A DNA stretch of 64,000 nucleotides, from the NCBI GenBank assembly GCA_008933995.1, contig WARS01000007.1:7002923-7066922 (forward strand). The letters run 5' to 3'. This DNA is from Datnioides undecimradiatus. Taxonomy: Eukaryota > Chordata > Actinopteri > Lobotiformes > Datnioididae. The notes beneath the pieces were generated by a model, which saw only the letters and a list, made by a program, of their open reading frames with translations, searched no databases and was not told the DNA's origin. Below are positions 1 through 64,000 of this stretch, in pieces. Position numbers and translations under genes: made by a program. Within the stretch, counting starts at the first letter, position 1, and each line of letters begins with the position of its first letter.

Positions 1-9
1 AGGCCAGTG

Positions 10-23
10 GCGCCTCCTCGTGG
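10..23 (-). promoter_or_regulatory. CTCF-like motif
   Basis: Read on the minus strand this is CCACGAGGAGGCGC, which fits 12 of 14 positions of the vertebrate CTCF core consensus. This is a motif match only; binding is inferred. Confidence 0.22.
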
Positions 24-125
24 CCTTTGATAACAAAACCAAGTAACAGCTTACAATTCTTAACCCCTGTGGAGCCACTTCGACAGTTGAATATTCATTA
101 GAAGGCAGTGGCTGAATGTTGACGG

Positions 126-131
126 TTTATT
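126..131 (-). terminator. Candidate distal poly(A) signal for tmem203
   Basis: TTTATT on the plus strand reads AATAAA on the minus strand, the strand of tmem203, about 1.6 kb past its stop codon. A weaker ATTAAA at 1121-1116 (minus) lies inside a transposon remnant. Which signal is used cannot be decided from sequence. Confidence 0.25.
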
Positions 132-1018
132 TACATGTATTTACAGATGACAGCAAGGGTGCCATAACAAAATCATAAGAACATAAATAAAATTTGGTGA
201 ATCTGTTTTCAAAAAAATATCAACATATACATAATACACAGAATTTCACATCCAGAATTACCTTAAAATGAGGCCTTAACTACATGCAGCAGATACACGT
301 GGTAGCATCCAACACAGATGTAATACATTACATATTGTACAAATAAACAGCAATATTCAGGGAGGACGTGTGCGCACGAATGACTGCTTGTAGAAATCAC
401 ATTCAGCTCTTCTACATTGGGGTGAGACTGTGAGCTGACAAGCTTCAGAACCAGCTTCTTGCTGCTCAGACCATTCTCACAGTTGGAGTTGACTGGCAAC
501 TTGAGGGATGGGGACTGTGTGAGCAACACTCCCAGCAACAGGCAAAAATGTGACACAAGATATTAAACTTAATTGTGCTGGCAAACAATGTCTTCCACCG
601 GGGGGGAAAAAAAGCAAAAAAGCTGCAGCAACGTCTCGAGTTCTGTTGCTTATTACAGTCACAGGTGCCTGGGGAATTGCAGCCTTTTGGTTTCACCAGT
701 TCAATGTATGTGTTTTGTGTGCACATGTGCTGTTAAAACAGAACTCTGGCAAACCTTTTCCTCATGGCTCATTGCCTACCATTGATTGCACAAAGTAAAA
801 AGGCACACCAAGTTCAAAATACACCTTATCTGCTCTGAGGCTGCACTGCTAAAATATCAAATACTGGCTGCCAGATTCCATCCTGGAGAAATGGGGATTC
901 AGAAAAATTAAGACTAACAATTAATTCATTGGTATTCGTTGTCATGTTACAATCTATATCCAGCCAGTCTTCAGAATCAGATTCAGGATCACTGAAGGGT
1001 CACTAACTGATAATATTT

Positions 1019-1365
1019 ACACTACATGGCCAAAAGTATGTGGGCTTCTAGTTATTCTCCTTTATGACAGTTCTCATTCCAAGGCCGTGGGGATTATTAT
1101 AAGTTTTCTCATTCCTTTAATTTCTGGCTTCACACAAGATTTTGGAACCTGGCTGGAGGGATTTGCTCCAATGTAGACACAAGAGAGTTCGTGACTTCAA
1201 ACACTGATGGTGGCTTGATAAGACCGAGCTCACAGTCAGTGCTCCAACGTCATCCCAACGTTGCTGGGTGGGGCTGAGGTCAGAACATGGCCCGGCGCGT
1301 GGAGGCACTGTTGTGCTGAAACAGGAAAATGCCTTCCCACAAAGAAGCACGCTCTTGTTTAAAAT
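1019..1365 (-). mobile_element. Decayed Tc1/mariner-like transposon fragment
   Basis: The left end reads CACTACATGGCCAAAAGTAT, very close to the terminal sequence of a Tc1-like family abundant in teleosts. Inside, the minus strand encodes a relic DLSPTQQRWDDV, matching the DLNPIEHLWDE segment around the last catalytic acidic residue of Tc1 transposases. The plus strand stretch around 1270-1330 (GGGGCTGAGGTCAGAACATG and ACAGGAAAATGCC) keeps the order of the same element. Frames are broken and the 3' part is missing, so it is inactive. The family assignment is from memory of repeat sequences. Confidence 0.7.
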
Positions 1366-1720
1366 CTCACTGAATGCTGCAGCTGTAGGATTTACACCAG
1401 AAACAAGGAGTCAAATAACCAAAGACCAGAAAATGCACATAAATGTGTACAAACAGGGTTTGCCTAGTTTCCACATGCTTTTGTACTGCATTATAACTCA
1501 CGTGACCAGTGAAAATTTGAACTCATTTTAAAGCCATTAGGACAAATGATCGATAATTTGGATTCTGGTTAGACCTGGTCTCAATTGCCTTTTTGTAAAA
1601 AAGGTAGCAATGAGCCAAAAGAAAAATAAGACCACTGTTATGTTTTAAATCTCTAATGGCAGATGAAGATTGCTCACTGCTCTGGTGTTATTGGTGATGT
1701 GAAAGCACAACTGGCCATCA
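1366..1720. other. Probable tmem203 3' UTR
   Basis: Non-coding sequence directly after the tmem203 stop codon on the minus strand. No poly(A) signal or further gene is evident in it. Confidence 0.45.
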
Positions 1721-2137
1721 TCAGTTGACACGGCATGCTCGTATCATCAGCAGCTGAAGCAGGATGAACAGAGGTGAGACGATGAGGCCAAACCACAGGT
1801 CTCTGGCTTGCTCCTGCTCTGCCAGCTTCTGGCACAGCAACACCTCACAAACCAGCTTCAGGCTGAGCACCGTCAGCACCCAGAGGAGCCGCAGGACTGC
1901 GAGACGCTTCTCATTCTCCTGGTAAAGACGGATGGAAACGATGGCCGTAAAGTAGGTGCTCAGGCCGTCGGCAGCAAACAGCGGGACGAACACCAGCCAC
2001 CAGCTCAGCGTCGGCGTAAACATGTCAGCTCGCAGAGCAACCATCATGCTGAAGACCAGCAAAGCTAGCAGGTGGAGGAAGAGTTCAAAGGTGGCAAAAC
2101 CCAGCCACTGGACCAGTTCCCTCAGAGAGAACAACAT
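1721..2137 (-). CDS. tmem203: Transmembrane protein 203
   Basis: Complete single-exon coding region of 138 residues. It begins MLFSLRELVQWLGFATFE and ends LLMIRACRVN, near-identical to vertebrate TMEM203 at both ends; the human protein has 136 residues and the two extra ones fall in the EQEQARDLWFG loop. Four hydrophobic segments are visible at about residues 14-34, 45-66, 78-99 and 112-132, with the conserved LFAADGLSTYFT motif in the second. A frame of eight codons upstream would allow an earlier ATG at 2161, but homology supports the start at 2137, and a splice acceptor (TTCTGTCCTCAG) ends two bases before it. The family is a small ER-membrane protein reported to influence ER calcium stores and to interact with STING. 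The gene is divergent from alad, about 1.1 kb from the alad first exon. Confidence 0.96.
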   Translation of the reverse strand: MLFSLRELVQWLGFATFELFLHLLALLVFSMMVALRADMFTPTLSWWLVFVPLFAADGLSTYFTAIVSIRLYQENEKRLAVLRLLWVLTVLSLKLVCEVLLCQKLAEQEQARDLWFGLIVSPLFILLQLLMIRACRVN

Positions 2138-2139
2138 AG

Positions 2140-2881
2140 CTGAGGACAGAAGGGTCTTCAACCAGGGACGGACTGACTGTGGACGGCCGAGTCACACACT
2201 GGGCAGCCCTGGTTAGGGGTCAAAGTGCTCCAGAATGAAGGTGGCAGAGGGTGAGGGTGTTAAAAGGTCACTGACTGTGCCTGGGCAGGAATGGTAAGGT
2301 ACTGCAGAGATGATCCTTTCCACTCTTGGCTACATCTTCAAATCCACGCTGAAGAGGATGATCAAGGAGGTGATTGCAGGAAGTGCTCCCAGCCTCAGCC
2401 TCTCTGGAAATATTTCCTTATGTACGACAGAATTTAACAACATAAAATTAATAAAGATGATACAGTGGACATCTGACATTATTGGTGAAGCAAAGAAAAC
2501 TAGGAATCCACATTTCCTGTACCTTAGAGTAGACAGGGCCCAGATCACATCACACTAACTTAGGAAATAGCCAGTGAAAATGGGCAGTGACTCCTGTTCT
2601 TCTCCATCATTTAAACACGCTGTCAGTTCAACATCTAGCCTTATCAACTTTAGTCAGACAACGACTGATATTGGCAGGTTGACACACAATGTTGTACTGA
2701 CGTTGCAGGGAAAAGTCGAGATAAAATTACAACGATGATACTGTGTAGCCGAGATCCTCGTACTACAATGCAAGCTAACCACAAACAGTCAGGGATGATA
2801 CAGCCCGTCTAAATATAACATCGCATGTAACGTTACAGGCACATACATAATGTATTTTCCTATGAACCCACTTTATTTTAC
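2140..2881 (-). other. tmem203: Candidate 5' UTR intron of tmem203
   Basis: On the minus strand a donor AAG|GTAAAAT (boundary 2882/2881) and a pyrimidine-rich acceptor TTCTGTCCTCAG|CT (boundary 2140/2139) would remove this segment and place a non-coding leader exon upstream near 2883-2990. The acceptor is strong and sits directly before the ATG; the donor choice is inference. No other gene is seen inside. Confidence 0.4.
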
Positions 2882-2882
2882 C

Positions 2883-3290
2883 TTAAAAACCGTCATGCGT
2901 TTTCTCTTCCATTTAGCTTGATGCGAGACTGTCAGTACACACTGCTAACAAGCTGCTAGCATCGTAGCTATTGCTTTTTCTCTCGGTGTCTGGGAAATAT
3001 CGCGTGAACAGTAAATCGGGATTGTACGGTGGCCGAAATGACTACAAACGGGTTCATTTGCAAATCGTTTGCATTTCTGTCCATGTTTCGTTAATCCACC
3101 CATAGTAATGGCCAAACGTACGTGTTTTGTGTTTATATAGATATAAGCACAACAGTATTCAATTAGGGTGTTTTTTTTTTGTTTTTTTTTACTGCAGGCT
3201 CAATAATGACAAGACTCCAGTCAATAGGTGGCGATAGTGCGACGTCACTTCGCCCGCGAACGGCCGGTCAAACTCAAAGAAGAAGCACTG
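2883..3290. promoter_or_regulatory. Probable bidirectional promoter of tmem203 and alad
   Basis: The segment lies between the candidate tmem203 leader exon and the alad non-coding first exon, which are divergent. It contains a CRE-like GACGTCAC at 3241-3248, a CpG-richer stretch around 3240-3300 (CGCCCGCGAACGGCCGG), a CTCF-like AATAGGTGGCGA near 3222-3233, and a TATA-like TTTATATAGATATAAG near 3132-3147. Transcription start sites are inferred from exon positions only. Confidence 0.45.
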
Positions 3291-3348
3291 ACGGCGTGAG
3301 AAGAGGCTGAACGTGTGGGGCAGGAGGCTGTAACTGTCATTGTCACAG
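3270..3348 (+). other. alad: alad non-coding exon 1 (5' UTR)
   Basis: The donor CACAG|GTAACT at 3348/3349 fits the first intron of alad, whose acceptor CTGTCTCAG ends at 4399, seven bases before the start codon. The 5' limit is approximate; no TATA box at the right spacing fixes it. Vertebrate ALAD genes normally have a non-coding first exon, which supports this placement. Confidence 0.5.
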
Positions 3349-4399
3349 GTAACTACACAGGCATTATTATTTTTCTTTGCATTTTGTTATTAATTTATTA
3401 GGATTGCATTCTGTCAGGCGACATTGGTTGCTGCGGGCTGGTGTTATAACTGTCCACGTGTGTAACACAGCTAGCTTTTTCAAAGGTGACAAAATGACTT
3501 GTAAATGTAACTTAGCCTGCTCTGCAGGTTTAACAGCATGAACATGGTGAAACTGGCGACTGGCTGTTTAAAGGCGGTCACAGCGGCCATGAGTTGCGCG
3601 TTTCAAACTGTGTCGATATAAATCTCCGTGGAACAAAAATGGCATGTCATCCTGAAGTTGCAGTCTGGCATTTGACGTTGCTGCTGCAACTTTTGTTCAG
3701 ATCCGAGGTCACCAGTTCATGGAAAGATCAGATCATGTTAGCACTACATATCTAAACGTCAAAACATGGTGTAAGTGGCGTGATGCTGTTATATACTTCC
3801 ATCATGTTTCCTGCACTGTCATTGGCGTCTGTATGTTTTAGCTGTGACCTGCCAAGTGATGAAAACACGTCTCTTTGTTTATCGTGATAAATATATTCTA
3901 TGTAATGCACCTTAAATACTCAAATTGATGTCAGCGCAGTGCATTGTGTTCTACAGCTATGTATCACATAACTCCAAACTCTTAATGTGTGTAAAGAAAA
4001 ACTGAATCATCTTAAGAAATTTCTAAAATCACAACATAAATAAAACGATATTATCACATTACAATTCAGTTGATGCTAGTATTAAATTATAGCAAAGCCT
4101 TATAGTCCTTAATAAAGTAATCATAAAACATGAAAAAATGTGTGGTGGGTGCTCAGAAAATCAATGTGCATGTAGAATGAATGTTGAAACTCATTAAGAT
4201 AAAAGGTTATTTAATAGAGTTTGAAAACCTGCAGCCTGTTCCTTCTGCACTGAGGCAGAACCAAGCTGCTGTTTAGAGAGGCAGCGTCACGCATGCTTGG
4301 TCACTTTTAAATGTTTGCTTAACTGTGGTGGAGCTCAAGAATGCAAGAGCGGTATTTTTCTGTGTGTCCTCACTAACGCCGTCGCTGTCTCTGTCTCAG
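3349..4399 (+). other. alad: alad intron 1
   Basis: About 1.05 kb, no coding signal. Three WGATAR motifs occur: TGATAA at 3885-3890, TGATAA on the minus strand at 4051-4056 and AGATAA at 4197-4202. Roughly two would be expected by chance at this length, so they are only suggestive. In mammals this intron region holds an erythroid alternative first exon. Confidence 0.4.
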
Positions 4400-4406
4400 G
4401 GTAAAG

Positions 4407-7831
<3,425 letters not shown>

Positions 7832-8225
7832 AGAGCGACTATCCGAGGCCAAAGGATGAGCAGACCAACAGACAAACTCCTCTAACCTGCTGCTGACTCG
7901 ATCATGCTAACAAAGACAGAAACAGACAGTTTGTTTTTAGCCACTTTCAATGTCTGTTCATGCTTTCAAAGGGCTAACATGAAGCTCAGAATGTAAATGT
8001 GGAGAATCTTGGTGTTGGTGTTTTCTAGCAGGAACTATGTGCTGTGTGTCGATGGGATCAGCATTAAATGAAATGAATCATATTTCTTCACTAACGTGAT
8101 TGTAGAATTTAAATTTGTATGAATTGTCTCTCATATACATGTGACTGCTGCCACAGATTAGGCACCGTCATCGCCTAACATGCTCTCACTGATGGAAGGA
8201 AATAAAATCATTCATCCAGAGCTAC
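7832..8225 (+). other. alad: alad 3' UTR with poly(A) signal
   Basis: Untranslated sequence after the TAA. AATAAA at 8201-8206 is the first canonical signal, so cleavage is expected near 8220-8230. Confidence 0.7.
8201..8206 (+). terminator. alad: alad polyadenylation signal AATAAA
   Basis: Canonical hexamer 370 bases past the stop codon, followed by a TG-rich downstream element (GCGTTTGTGTGTGTT) at about 8230. Confidence 0.75.
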
Positions 8226-9213
8226 AAATGCGTTTGTGTGTGTTATTTAATTATTATCACAGTGTTATCACAGTGCAACATCACAGAGAGGCAGTTTAGA
8301 CAGCCCGAATCTCATTCTGTGGGAGTTAAATACATTTTTATACATCTTTATTCATTTAGCAGGTGAGTAACTGTCATCATTGCCACAGTGTGTGTCTATG
8401 GATGTATGTAAAACTGATGTATTAGCAATGGAAATTGAACTTATTAGATTCTGAACTTTCATTCACTTTTTTTCAGGAAATATTGTCAGAAAGTAATCAC
8501 CCTTTAAATTTTATTATGATTTAAAGTAAAAAATAGTAATGTGCTGTTCAAACAAACCCTTATGTTATAATTTCTTGTATTTATACTTACATTTGTGCTC
8601 ACACTCAGTATTGATGTATGAAAATATGACTTCAATTTCCCCTACTTACTCTTGTAGAAGGTCATTTGAAACTTGAAATAATAAAAAATAAACTAAATCA
8701 CTGTTCCCACAGCAACAGGTGTAATTTAAGATGTTTAGTTGTTATTTATATGTTGTTTTCTGTCTGTATGATGACAGACAGATGAACTCCTCCGCTCCTC
8801 CAGAACATGTGTGTGTCTACCCTGACAGTCAAAAGACTCCCTGCTAAACTTGAACTGCTGACATGTCAGGCAGCGACAGGACCATGAACCATCAGCGTTT
8901 AACTCAAGGAGCTGCTGTGTGGGCGCAGAGTGATTACGAAAGGACAGAGATTAGAAGACATGTACAGCTACAAGCAGCATCACCCAAGCACACGGGGTTT
9001 TGTCAATTGGTTTACATGTCACTGAAAACTGCAGGGTGTGTCCTCTTCACATCTCCTTAAAGCCTCCACTCAGATCTTCTAACGACAAAGACGAGAGCAG
9101 CGTTTCTGGTGCTGTGAGGTCCGTGCGTAAAAGCGCACCACACCTGACTCAAACCACATACTGCTGAAGCTTCCCGAATAACCCGAGGTCATCTCATTCA
9201 ATCCAAGTTCACG

Positions 9214-9227
9214 TCAGCAGGGGGAGC
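9214..9227 (+). promoter_or_regulatory. CTCF-like motif 1 between alad and npr2
   Basis: TCAGCAGGGGGAGC matches 12 of 14 positions of the CTCF core consensus. It lies about 1 kb past the alad poly(A) site. Binding is inferred. Confidence 0.25.
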
Positions 9228-9492
9228 CGTTCACTTACTTGGATTGATATGCTGCCAAAGCCAATCAAATGAATGAATCAATCGATCTACAGCGCCATCA
9301 ACGGACAGTCACTTATTTACGAAACCCTGGTGCAAATTTATGGAATCCAGCCCGCTCATAACTGTTGAAACTTGCTAAAACAACAAAAACCTTTAAACTG
9401 TGCGTGTGTGGAGTCCTACAATAATCCCCAGTGGCTAAACAGTAACTCTGCTTAAAAACTTTAGCCGTTGAATACTGCACACTATAAAATGA

Positions 9493-9506
9493 CCGGCAGG
9501 GGGCGT
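9493..9506 (+). promoter_or_regulatory. CTCF-like motif 2 between alad and npr2
   Basis: CCGGCAGGGGGCGT matches 12 of 14 positions of the CTCF core, including the full AGGGGGCG centre, about 0.8 kb upstream of the npr2 start codon and in the same orientation as motif 1. Confidence 0.3.
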
Positions 9507-9640
9507 ACAAGCCCGTTTTCCCGTTGGTTTGTCCATGCACTGCAAAAAAAGGTGATCCTTTCAAATATTTGAACATGTATTTCAGTCTGTCGCCCGTTGC
9601 TTTACAGGCAGATTTTACACGCAAACATCAATCACTTGTC

Positions 9641-10285
9641 CACACACGGCTCTCTTTTTTTTTTTTTCGTTTCGTTTGTGCGTGTGCTTCTTCAAACTAA
9701 AATGCCAATCAGGATCTATTTATCTTTAAGGGAGTACCAGATAAGAAACCAGATCGCTCCTTTAATTTAAAAAAAAAAAAAAAATCCCCCTAGATGATCT
9801 GCGTCAAAATCATCTCAGTTCCCCCGAGAAACTGGATCGTTAATATAAAGCTCATTTTGAAGCCAGTGGTCAACGGATTAATGGAAGTGGACTTTTCTTG
9901 CAGTGTGTGACGTGTGGGGGCCGAGCAGAGGGCTGCTCTGATTTAAGTTGCAGTCATCTGGATGAATGTTATCACTCTCCGAGAGGCTATCAGTGTGGGG
10001 GCCACGCTGCGCTGGAGAAGTCGCTTTTTTTTTGGAAGTACGTGAACTTAATTTAAACGTGGAATTACGCAGCGGAGAGGCATGGCACAGCCGGGTTGGA
10101 ACCACAGGATGATGCCTTTAGCGACTTTGTTTGACTTTTGAGAGAGAAGGAAAGAGAGAGCGAGGAAGACTGATACTTATGGTTTGGTGTCAGGGTGCCA
10201 CAGCCGGCCGTGTCTCCTCTCCAAACGGTGCGCTCTCCGTGGCCGTACTTTCCTCACTGGGACTTCCGAGCGGCTGGGACGCGAC
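9641..10285 (+). promoter_or_regulatory. npr2: npr2 promoter and 5' UTR region
   Basis: The sequence turns from AT-rich to GC-rich toward the npr2 ATG. It holds poly-T and poly-A tracts (9656-9667, 9769-9783), a TATA-like TTAATATAAAG near 9839-9849 and a purine-rich run AGAGAGAAGGAAAGAGAGAG at 10141-10160. The transcription start is not fixed by sequence. Upstream ATGs at 10082 and 10179 would be in the 5' UTR if transcription starts before them. Confidence 0.4.
10082..10141 (+). promoter_or_regulatory. Possible npr2 upstream ORF 1
   Basis: ATG at 10082 opens a 19-codon frame (MAQPGWNHRMMPLATLFDF) ending in TGA at 10139-10141, before the npr2 start. Relevant only if the npr2 transcript begins upstream of it. 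Confidence 0.25.
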
Positions 10286-61581
<51,296 letters not shown>

Positions 61582-62090
61582 GAGGTCTGCTGATAATGTG
61601 GCAGCAGCAGTGGAGACAACAGCAGAAGCTCCGGTGGCCGAGCCACTTCTTTATTTGTTCTAGAATAAGTCCTTATTGGTGATTTCCGTGCAGAGGAAAA
61701 GAGAACAACACCATATGACAAAAACAGGGGGAAATCCAGGTATATTTATTACCTGCATACTGTAACTGCAAAAAAATAGAAAAAAAACAGAAAAAAATAT
61801 TGTAAAAGTTGTTTTTGTATGAAGAACCTTTCTGTCCTGAGAGTGAGTACTTTTCACTGATAAATTCTTATTTTTTGTGCTTTCTATATTAAGATTTGTA
61901 TAATGTGTTTGGAAGTCAATGATGTATTAATATTTCCTTGAAACATCCATTGAAGTTTGGAGGCACAGCGTTACAATTGATGTCACTGCAGGGGCTCATC
62001 AACCGTGTTACACAGTATAAGATAATATGTATATATGTATATCCAAGATACTGTAAGATATTTTGTTCAATAAACTGAGTAAAACACTCT
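61582..62090 (+). other. npr2: npr2 3' UTR
   Basis: Untranslated region from the stop codon to the expected cleavage site about 15-20 bases past AATAAA at 62069. Confidence 0.7.
62069..62074 (+). terminator. npr2: npr2 polyadenylation signal AATAAA
   Basis: Canonical hexamer in TTGTTCAATAAACTGAGT, 488 bases after the stop codon. Confidence 0.75.
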
Positions 62091-62094
62091 TTTT

Positions 62095-64000
62095 TCCATT
62101 GACGGATCAGGCTGTATTTTTATGCTTCTCCCTTTTGGAGTGTGGTTAGTTAATGATGTTTACGTCCACAAAGGATGTAACTTGAGGAAGGCAGAAAAGA
62201 GCCCTAATGAGTCTGTTCTTTTTGCACCGACTTCAAATTTGCCACCACTCTGCTCATGTGAGCTCTATGAATATATCTGGGCCGTATCCTCCCGACGATA
62301 CTCGCCCGAATGTTTTCATCTAAGTTTAACCCAGAAAGCATTTATAAATGACCTTGAGCTGTGGCCCCGAAATATTGAACGTCCCACTAGAATTGCACAT
62401 TTAAAAAGGCAGGAAGTGCTCCCAGAGCAAATGCAGAAGTGTCGAAGCCAGTTCAGGAGAGGGCCAGTCTCCCCTGGTGAATCATTTTGGGAATGTCTGT
62501 TGAAATGAAGCTGCACCTCCAAGATGTTATTTTCTATTTTTATCTTCTATTAAATATCAGCTCTGCTCTTTTACCCTCCCAAGTCGTGTCAGTTAGTTCA
62601 GGTTTATCTGACGTATTTTAGCCTTGTCACTTTGCATTTCACCAGGACTATAGTTAAGGACCACAAGGACGAAAGCATTATTACTTATTAGTATTATTAT
62701 CATTATTATTATTACAAGTGTGCCATAGAGAAACAGAGCATTAAGAATTTGGAGCCAATTAACTGCAAGCAGTTGTGGATAGATAAGGAAAGAAGTGGAG
62801 AGAAGCGAGTTGGCAGCATGCAGCTGTGTGTTTGTTGTAATGACATCATCGCTCATTAGATGCTCATTATCAGTTGTGGAACGGGGGCATGGGCAATGTG
62901 TGTGTGTGGCTATGTGCCTGCATGTGTGTGTTTGTACGTTTCATCTCTGCAGGAGAACATCTTCCCCTCCTGCACGGCTGTAATTACCGCCCACTTCCTC
63001 ACAGTGACACACCGCCAGCGCCTGTTAGAGCCACAGCGAGCTGAGTGAAGGTCTCTGCTGAACCCCGCGCTGACCTGCTAACTCTTCGCAGCTGACCAGG
63101 CTGTCTGTCATCTTGTCGTGTTATTTTCTGCCTTTTCACACAAGCCGAGACCTTGAAGTACAAAGCCTCCAAGCGTACTGCAGGAAAATTGTGCATAAGT
63201 CAAATAATTCTCTAAATCAGTTTTCATAATTATAACATTTTAAACTGACTGATTTCATGTCTTCTGAGTCAGGCATCACTTGCAGTTTATCACTTGCAAG
63301 TGACTGGGCATTTGTTTTTCAGAAAATCAGCTCTGTGATGGCATTGTGATGATAATACAGAGGGGCACCTGCTGCTAAAATATGGTTATGTAAAAACTGT
63401 TATCAAGTTACTAGGCACTGAGTCAACCGAGGGTTCAGATCAAAGAAATCCATTGCGGCCATATCCACAGTATGACTAGTTTCCTGAATTTTTCGCCTCA
63501 AAAAGACCAAAACGATATAGAGATATAAACAACAGAGATACACAACTGAAAATTAGAGGAGGGGGGAAAACAAAAATGAAAATTACTGTGTCGCATTTCA
63601 TTTGAAATGTTACGTACAAATTTGCTCGAAGGCCTTGTGTTTCACAGGCAAATTGGTTTTCCTGTATCATCCCATGAGATAATGAAATGTTTGGAGAGAA
63701 AAGCTGCATAAATATAAGCTAAAATTACTTGTCGCCATAGCTACCGCCTACTAATCCCTGCTGAAAGCTCAGAAAGGATCAACAGCGCCTGGAATTGTCC
63801 TCTGATTGACAGAACACATGTGAATCTTTAGCATACAACATATGCTTCCCAACTAATGTATTGTGATCCTCATCTGCATGCTGCGGGCCTGTGAGCACAG
63901 GTATTTGCAAAGATGCAGCAGCACTCTCTGTGCTATTGTCTGAGTGCAATGGCAAGATATTTATCTGGTGCAGGGGGAAAGTGTGCCTTTTTTTTCTGCT
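62095..64000. other. Intergenic sequence downstream of npr2
   Basis: No gene recognised. There is an ATT-rich simple repeat at 62686-62715. The open frame at 62122-62508 (128 codons counted from ATG) resembles no known family and starts only about 50 bases past the npr2 poly(A) signal. Confidence 0.55.

Larger units (their letters stand above)
1..1018. other. Non-coding sequence downstream of tmem203
   Basis: No convincing gene is visible on either strand. The open frames here are short, overlap each other on both strands and resemble no protein I know. The stretch probably holds the tmem203 3' UTR and/or intergenic DNA, since tmem203 is transcribed toward lower coordinates and only weak poly(A) signals are seen between its stop codon and position 126. 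Confidence 0.5.
8230..9640. other. alad-npr2 intergenic region
   Basis: AT-rich, no coding signal. The open frames (for example 8863-9060 plus, 9313-9624 minus) resemble no known protein. Two CTCF-like motifs are listed separately. Confidence 0.6.

Noticed and set aside
1808..2216. Plus-strand frames over tmem203
   Set aside because: They are antisense to a well-conserved coding exon.
10184..10285. N-terminal extension of npr2 upstream of 10286
   Set aside because: The frame is open but would begin at TTG; the ATG at 10286 has a good context and is followed directly by a signal peptide.
62122..62508. 128-codon open frame after npr2
   Set aside because: No family resemblance and no promoter or splice evidence; it starts about 50 bases after the npr2 poly(A) signal.

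Overview
The window is vertebrate nuclear DNA, almost certainly from a ray-finned fish and probably a percomorph. The genes are split by GT-AG introns, are AT-rich outside exons and end in AATAAA signals. The introns and flanks hold decayed copies of repeats typical of teleost genomes (Tc1-like transposon, L2/Rex-like LINE, tRNA-SINE-like tails) and many CA, GA, AT and poly-A/T tracts. There are three protein-coding genes and no prokaryotic-style operons, CRISPR arrays or phage.

Layout. Positions 1-1720 lie downstream of tmem203 and include an old Tc1-like transposon fragment. tmem203 (1721-2137, minus strand) encodes a four-pass ER membrane protein in one coding exon. A short, probably bidirectional promoter near 2.9-3.3 kb separates it from alad. 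alad (plus strand, non-coding exon ending at 3348, CDS 4407-7831 in 11 exons, poly(A) signal 8201) encodes the zinc-dependent heme-pathway enzyme delta-aminolevulinate dehydratase, 331 residues. About 2 kb of intergenic sequence follows, with two CTCF-like motifs. The rest is one large gene, npr2 (plus strand, CDS 10286-61581, 22 exons, poly(A) signal 62069). It encodes the natriuretic peptide receptor B guanylyl cyclase, 1049 residues. All 22 exons join in frame to give signal peptide, ligand-binding ectodomain, transmembrane helix, pseudokinase domain, coiled coil and guanylyl cyclase domain. Positions 62.1-64 kb show no gene.

How the genes relate. The three products work in unrelated processes: ER calcium and innate signalling (tmem203), heme synthesis (alad) and CNP/cGMP signalling (npr2). 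Only tmem203 and alad look likely to share regulatory DNA. From memory the three human orthologues all lie on chromosome 9 but far apart, so this is probably old chromosome-level linkage and not a functional cluster.

I see no convincing new biological system. The observations most worth checking are the in-frame 75-nt npr2 exon 9 (matching the segment skipped in the mammalian GC-B2 splice form), a fish npr2 C-terminus that resembles a class II PDZ ligand, upstream ORFs at the npr2 start, a long foldback hairpin in intron 14, a CA repeat close to the exon 15 acceptor, and candidate CTCF sites between alad and npr2.
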